DNA from: Anaerolineales bacterium
GTDB lineage: Bacteria > Chloroflexota > Anaerolineae > Anaerolineales > UBA6663
Length of the DNA: 8,281 nucleotides
Assembly (NCBI GenBank): GCA_017999235.1
Contig: JAGOBN010000145.1
Span: 1-8,281, forward strand
Direction: 5' to 3'
Under the pieces are notes generated by a model. It was not told where the DNA came from and searched no databases. It worked only from the letters and a program-made list of their open reading frames with translations. The position numbers and the translations under genes were made by a program. Below are positions 6,285 to 8,281 of this stretch, piece by piece. The stretch's first letter is position 1. Every line of letters starts with the position of its first letter.

Positions 6285-8186
6285 TTATCCCGCCGGCGCC
6301 GCGAAGCCTGAGCGCACGATCAAGGTGGGGCCGGCCGTCCACTCCGTGAGCACCTGGCTGACCAGGCCGCGCAGCGCGACATTGCCATCCCGGTCTGGCA
6401 GGGGCGCGCCCAGCACCAGCAGATCATGGCCGCCAGTCTGTAGTTCGCGCGTGATCTCGTCGCGCGCCAGGCCGGTGCGGATCAAGGTGCGCGCCGGCAC
6501 GCCCAGCACTTCCAGCGTGCGCGCGCCGCCGCTGAGGAAGCGCTCCACCCGCTCTTGCTGGGCCGGCTCGGCCGTCGGGGCCAGGACGCACAACAGCGCG
6601 GCGGTGGCGCCCAGATGGCGCGTCAACCGGCCGGTGAAGAGCACATCGGCTTTGGCCGGTTCGCTGCTGGTGACGCACACCAGCGCGCGGCTCGGCAGGC
6701 CGGCGCGTCGGTCGGCGGCGGCGGCCGGCACGATCAGCACATGATGGTCCCCGACCCGCAGCGCCTGCTCGGCCAAAATGACGCTGCCGGGCGCCGCGCC
6801 GCCCAGGATCACGAGGTCCACGGGCTGCCGCTCCACGGCCTCCGCCAGCGCTTCCGCCAGCGAGCCGGCCGCCGCGTGCAGTTCCACGGCCGCCAACCCG
6901 CTGCCCAGCTTTTCCTTGGCGGCCTGCAAATGACGCTCCAGCGCGGCGCGGTCCGCGCCGTAGCCCAGCACGGTCACGCGCGCGTGCGCCAGGCGCGCCA
7001 ATTGGCCGCCCACCTCCAGGGCCGCCAACGCGGCCGGCGAGCCATCGCTGGCCAGCAGGAAGCTCAGGCCGGGGTGGGCCAGGGCGTGCAGCCGGCGCAC
7101 GCCCACCCACACCCGTTCGCCCGGCGTCAGCGGCAGGCGGCGGGTCTGATCCGGCAGGCGGGTGGCTTCAATCAAAATCGAGTCATCGCCGAAGGCCACG
7201 GGCGGCGCGATGGGCCGGACCGAGGGGATGGGCGGCAGGCGCAGGGTCAGGCGCTCGAAGGCGCCGGCGAAGGCGCTGTGTTCCACGACGCCCTGGCCCA
7301 ACAGCGGGCCGGCCAGGGCCTCGGCCGAGGCCGCCACAATCACATCCTCCGGCCGGAACAAGACCTGGACGCGCTGCGGGCCGGGCGGCGGTGTCAGGGG
7401 GGCGGCGTCAGCCGTCAAAGGGAACTGCAGCGGGCCGAGCGTCACGCCGGCGGCCTGGCTGTGCCCCACCATCAAATTAGCCGTGCCCAGAAAGGTGGCC
7501 ACGAACTCGGTCTGCGGGCGCTGATACAGCTCGGCCGGCGGCCCCACTTCCAGCAGGCGGCCGAAGTTCATCACCCCCAATTGATCGGCCAGCTCGAAGG
7601 CTTCCTCTTGATCATGGGTGACGAAGATGGTGGTCAGCCCCAGTTCGGCGTGGACGCGCCGCAGGGCGCGGCGCAGTTCGACGCGGATTTTGGCGTCCAG
7701 CGCCCCGAAGGGCTCATCCAGCAGGAGCACGCTGGGGCGGTGCGCCAGGGCGCGCGCCAGGGCCACGCGCTGCTGCTGGCCGCCGGAGAGTTGATCCGGC
7801 CGGCGGCCGCCCAGGCCGGCCAGGCCCACCAGGTCCAGCAGTTCATCCCGGCGGCGGCGGCGGTCGATGCGCGCCGCGCCGCGCACGCGCAGCGCGAACT
7901 CCACGTTGTCGGCCACGGACATGTGCTGGAAGAGCGCGTAGTGCTGGAAGACAAATCCGATGCCGCGCTGCTGCGGCGGGGCCTGGGTGACGTCTTGGCC
8001 GTTGAGAAAGACGCGGCCGGCCTCGGCGGTGCTGAGCCCCGCGATCAGGCGCAGGACCGTGCTCTTGCCGCTGCCGCTGGGGCCGATGAGCACAAAGAAT
8101 TGGCCGGCCGCCACCTCCAACGAGAGCTGGTGGACGACGGGGTGGCCGTCAAAACGTTTGGTCAGACGCTCGAGGACGATGGACAT
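6285..8186 (-). CDS. cysA: Sulfate ABC transporter ATPase CysA fused to two UspA-like domains
   Basis: The N-terminal 370 residues are a complete CysA-type ATPase that powers sulfate/thiosulfate import. They carry Walker A GPSGSGKS (35-42), Q-loop Q81 in FVFQHYALFQHM, signature LSGGQQQR (133-140), Walker B LLLDEP (154-159), D-loop GALD and H-loop H191. A TOBE-like regulatory region follows at about 235-370, with LFRPEDV. CysA proteins usually end near here (about 350 residues), but this one continues to 633. Residues about 373-488 resemble a universal stress protein domain, opening FLLASDGSPAALAAL and closing VDLVILGG...APGS...HHVLIVP. Residues about 498-626 look like a second, more diverged copy opening ALVCVTSSEPAKADV and closing HDLLVLGA...PTLIV. 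The second copy lacks the Asp of DGS and the Ser/Thr of the G(S/T) motif. It is the first gene of the transporter operon. No Shine-Dalgarno precedes the ATG. The frame is continuous, with no sign of a frameshift joining two genes. Confidence 0.93.
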   Translation of the reverse strand: MSIVLERLTKRFDGHPVVHQLSLEVAAGQFFVLIGPSGSGKSTVLRLIAGLSTAEAGRVFLNGQDVTQAPPQQRGIGFVFQHYALFQHMSVADNVEFALRVRGAARIDRRRRRDELLDLVGLAGLGGRRPDQLSGGQQQRVALARALAHRPSVLLLDEPFGALDAKIRVELRRALRRVHAELGLTTIFVTHDQEEAFELADQLGVMNFGRLLEVGPPAELYQRPQTEFVATFLGTANLMVGHSQAAGVTLGPLQFPLTADAAPLTPPPGPQRVQVLFRPEDVIVAASAEALAGPLLGQGVVEHSAFAGAFERLTLRLPPIPSVRPIAPPVAFGDDSILIEATRLPDQTRRLPLTPGERVWVGVRRLHALAHPGLSFLLASDGSPAALAALEVGGQLARLAHARVTVLGYGADRAALERHLQAAKEKLGSGLAAVELHAAAGSLAEALAEAVERQPVDLVILGGAAPGSVILAEQALRVGDHHVLIVPAAAADRRAGLPSRALVCVTSSEPAKADVLFTGRLTRHLGATAALLCVLAPTAEPAQQERVERFLSGGARTLEVLGVPARTLIRTGLARDEITRELQTGGHDLLVLGAPLPDRDGNVALRGLVSQVLTEWTAGPTLIVRSGFAAPAG

Positions 8187-8203
8187 GACCAGTGGGGGGC
8201 GGG

Positions 8204-8227
8204 CGGCGGCGGTCGTCCCCGCCGCCG
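8204..8227. other. GC-rich hairpin upstream of cysA
   Basis: A perfect 9-bp stem (8204-8212 with 8219-8227, cggcggcgg/ccgccgccg) around a 6-base loop lies 18 bases before the cysA start on the minus strand. No U tract follows, so it is not a standard intrinsic terminator. It may mark the 3' end of the preceding gene or a structured leader, or simply reflect high GC content. Confidence 0.35.
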
Positions 8228-8254
8228 GCGCGGGGTCCGGGCTCGGTGAGCGGC

Positions 8255-8281
8255 TTAGGCGGGCTTGGCGGGATCGTCTTT
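8255..8281 (-). CDS. Possible C-terminal tail of an upstream gene (right edge)
   Basis: Reading leftwards from the right edge, one frame gives KDDPAKPA followed by TAA (complement 8255-8257). The codons are GC-ending like those of the neighbours and the composition is like a typical soluble C-terminus. If real, the gene ends 68 bases before cysA and could be in the same operon. Eight codons are too few for more than a suggestion, and no function can be assigned. Confidence 0.25.
   Translation of the reverse strand, partial: KDDPAKPA

Noticed and set aside
6555..8249. 564-codon open frame on the plus strand opposite cysA
   Set aside because: It is antisense to a gene with every ABC ATPase motif, is rich in Gln/Gly/His/Arg with no domain pattern, and is the expected by-product of GC-rich codons in the real gene.
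8187..8279. In-frame extension of CysA upstream of 8186
   Set aside because: The frame is open to the edge but has no ATG, GTG or TTG start and reads as Pro/Ala/Arg low complexity, whereas CysA proteins begin close to the chosen Met.
1..8281. tRNA, rRNA, transposase or integrase
   Set aside because: No cloverleaf, rRNA motif or mobile-element protein was recognised on either strand.

Overview
The window is high-GC DNA (roughly 70% G+C by eye) with dense bacterial gene packing and almost no wasted space. Protein style (Ala/Gly/Arg-rich), a very high density of the hexamer GCCGGC and an intergenic repeat built from 'cacggag' units suggest an uncultivated Chloroflexota (Anaerolineae/Caldilineae-like) genome. 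That assignment is inference from style, not from a marker gene.

Layout, left to right. (1) 1-1660, minus strand: a small two-TM protein with a C-terminal zinc ribbon, then an OmpR/PhoB-type response regulator, then the N-terminal third of its sensor histidine kinase, which runs off the left edge. The three genes are closely spaced and probably form one operon read leftwards. (2) 1661-1920: a divergent regulatory region holding three tandem 16-bp palindromic repeats, an inverted fourth copy, an 8-bp direct repeat with an 11-bp period (the geometry used by OmpR/PhoB regulators) and a plausible promoter for the next gene. (3) 1921-3372, plus strand: full-length decarboxylating 6-phosphogluconate dehydrogenase (gnd), with all catalytic motifs intact. 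(4) 3373-3538: convergent intergenic region with a 27-bp imperfect inverted repeat that could end transcription from both sides. (5) 3539-8186, minus strand: a complete sulfate/thiosulfate ABC importer operon in the order ATPase (cysA), lipoprotein binding protein (sbp/cysP), permease cysT, permease cysW. The last three genes overlap at their ends. (6) 8187-8281: a GC-rich hairpin and perhaps the last codons of another minus-strand gene.

How the genes work together: the lipoprotein captures sulfate or thiosulfate outside the membrane, CysT and CysW form the channel, and the CysA ATPase powers import for sulfur assimilation. The most unusual item is the ATPase. After a complete CysA module of about 370 residues it carries about 260 extra residues that read as two tandem universal-stress-protein (UspA-like) domains, the first with a recognisable nucleotide-binding start and the second degenerate. 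This gives a 633-residue CysA-Usp-Usp fusion that may regulate the transporter by nucleotide or stress state. The second point of interest is the repeat-rich control region ahead of the zinc-ribbon/two-component operon.
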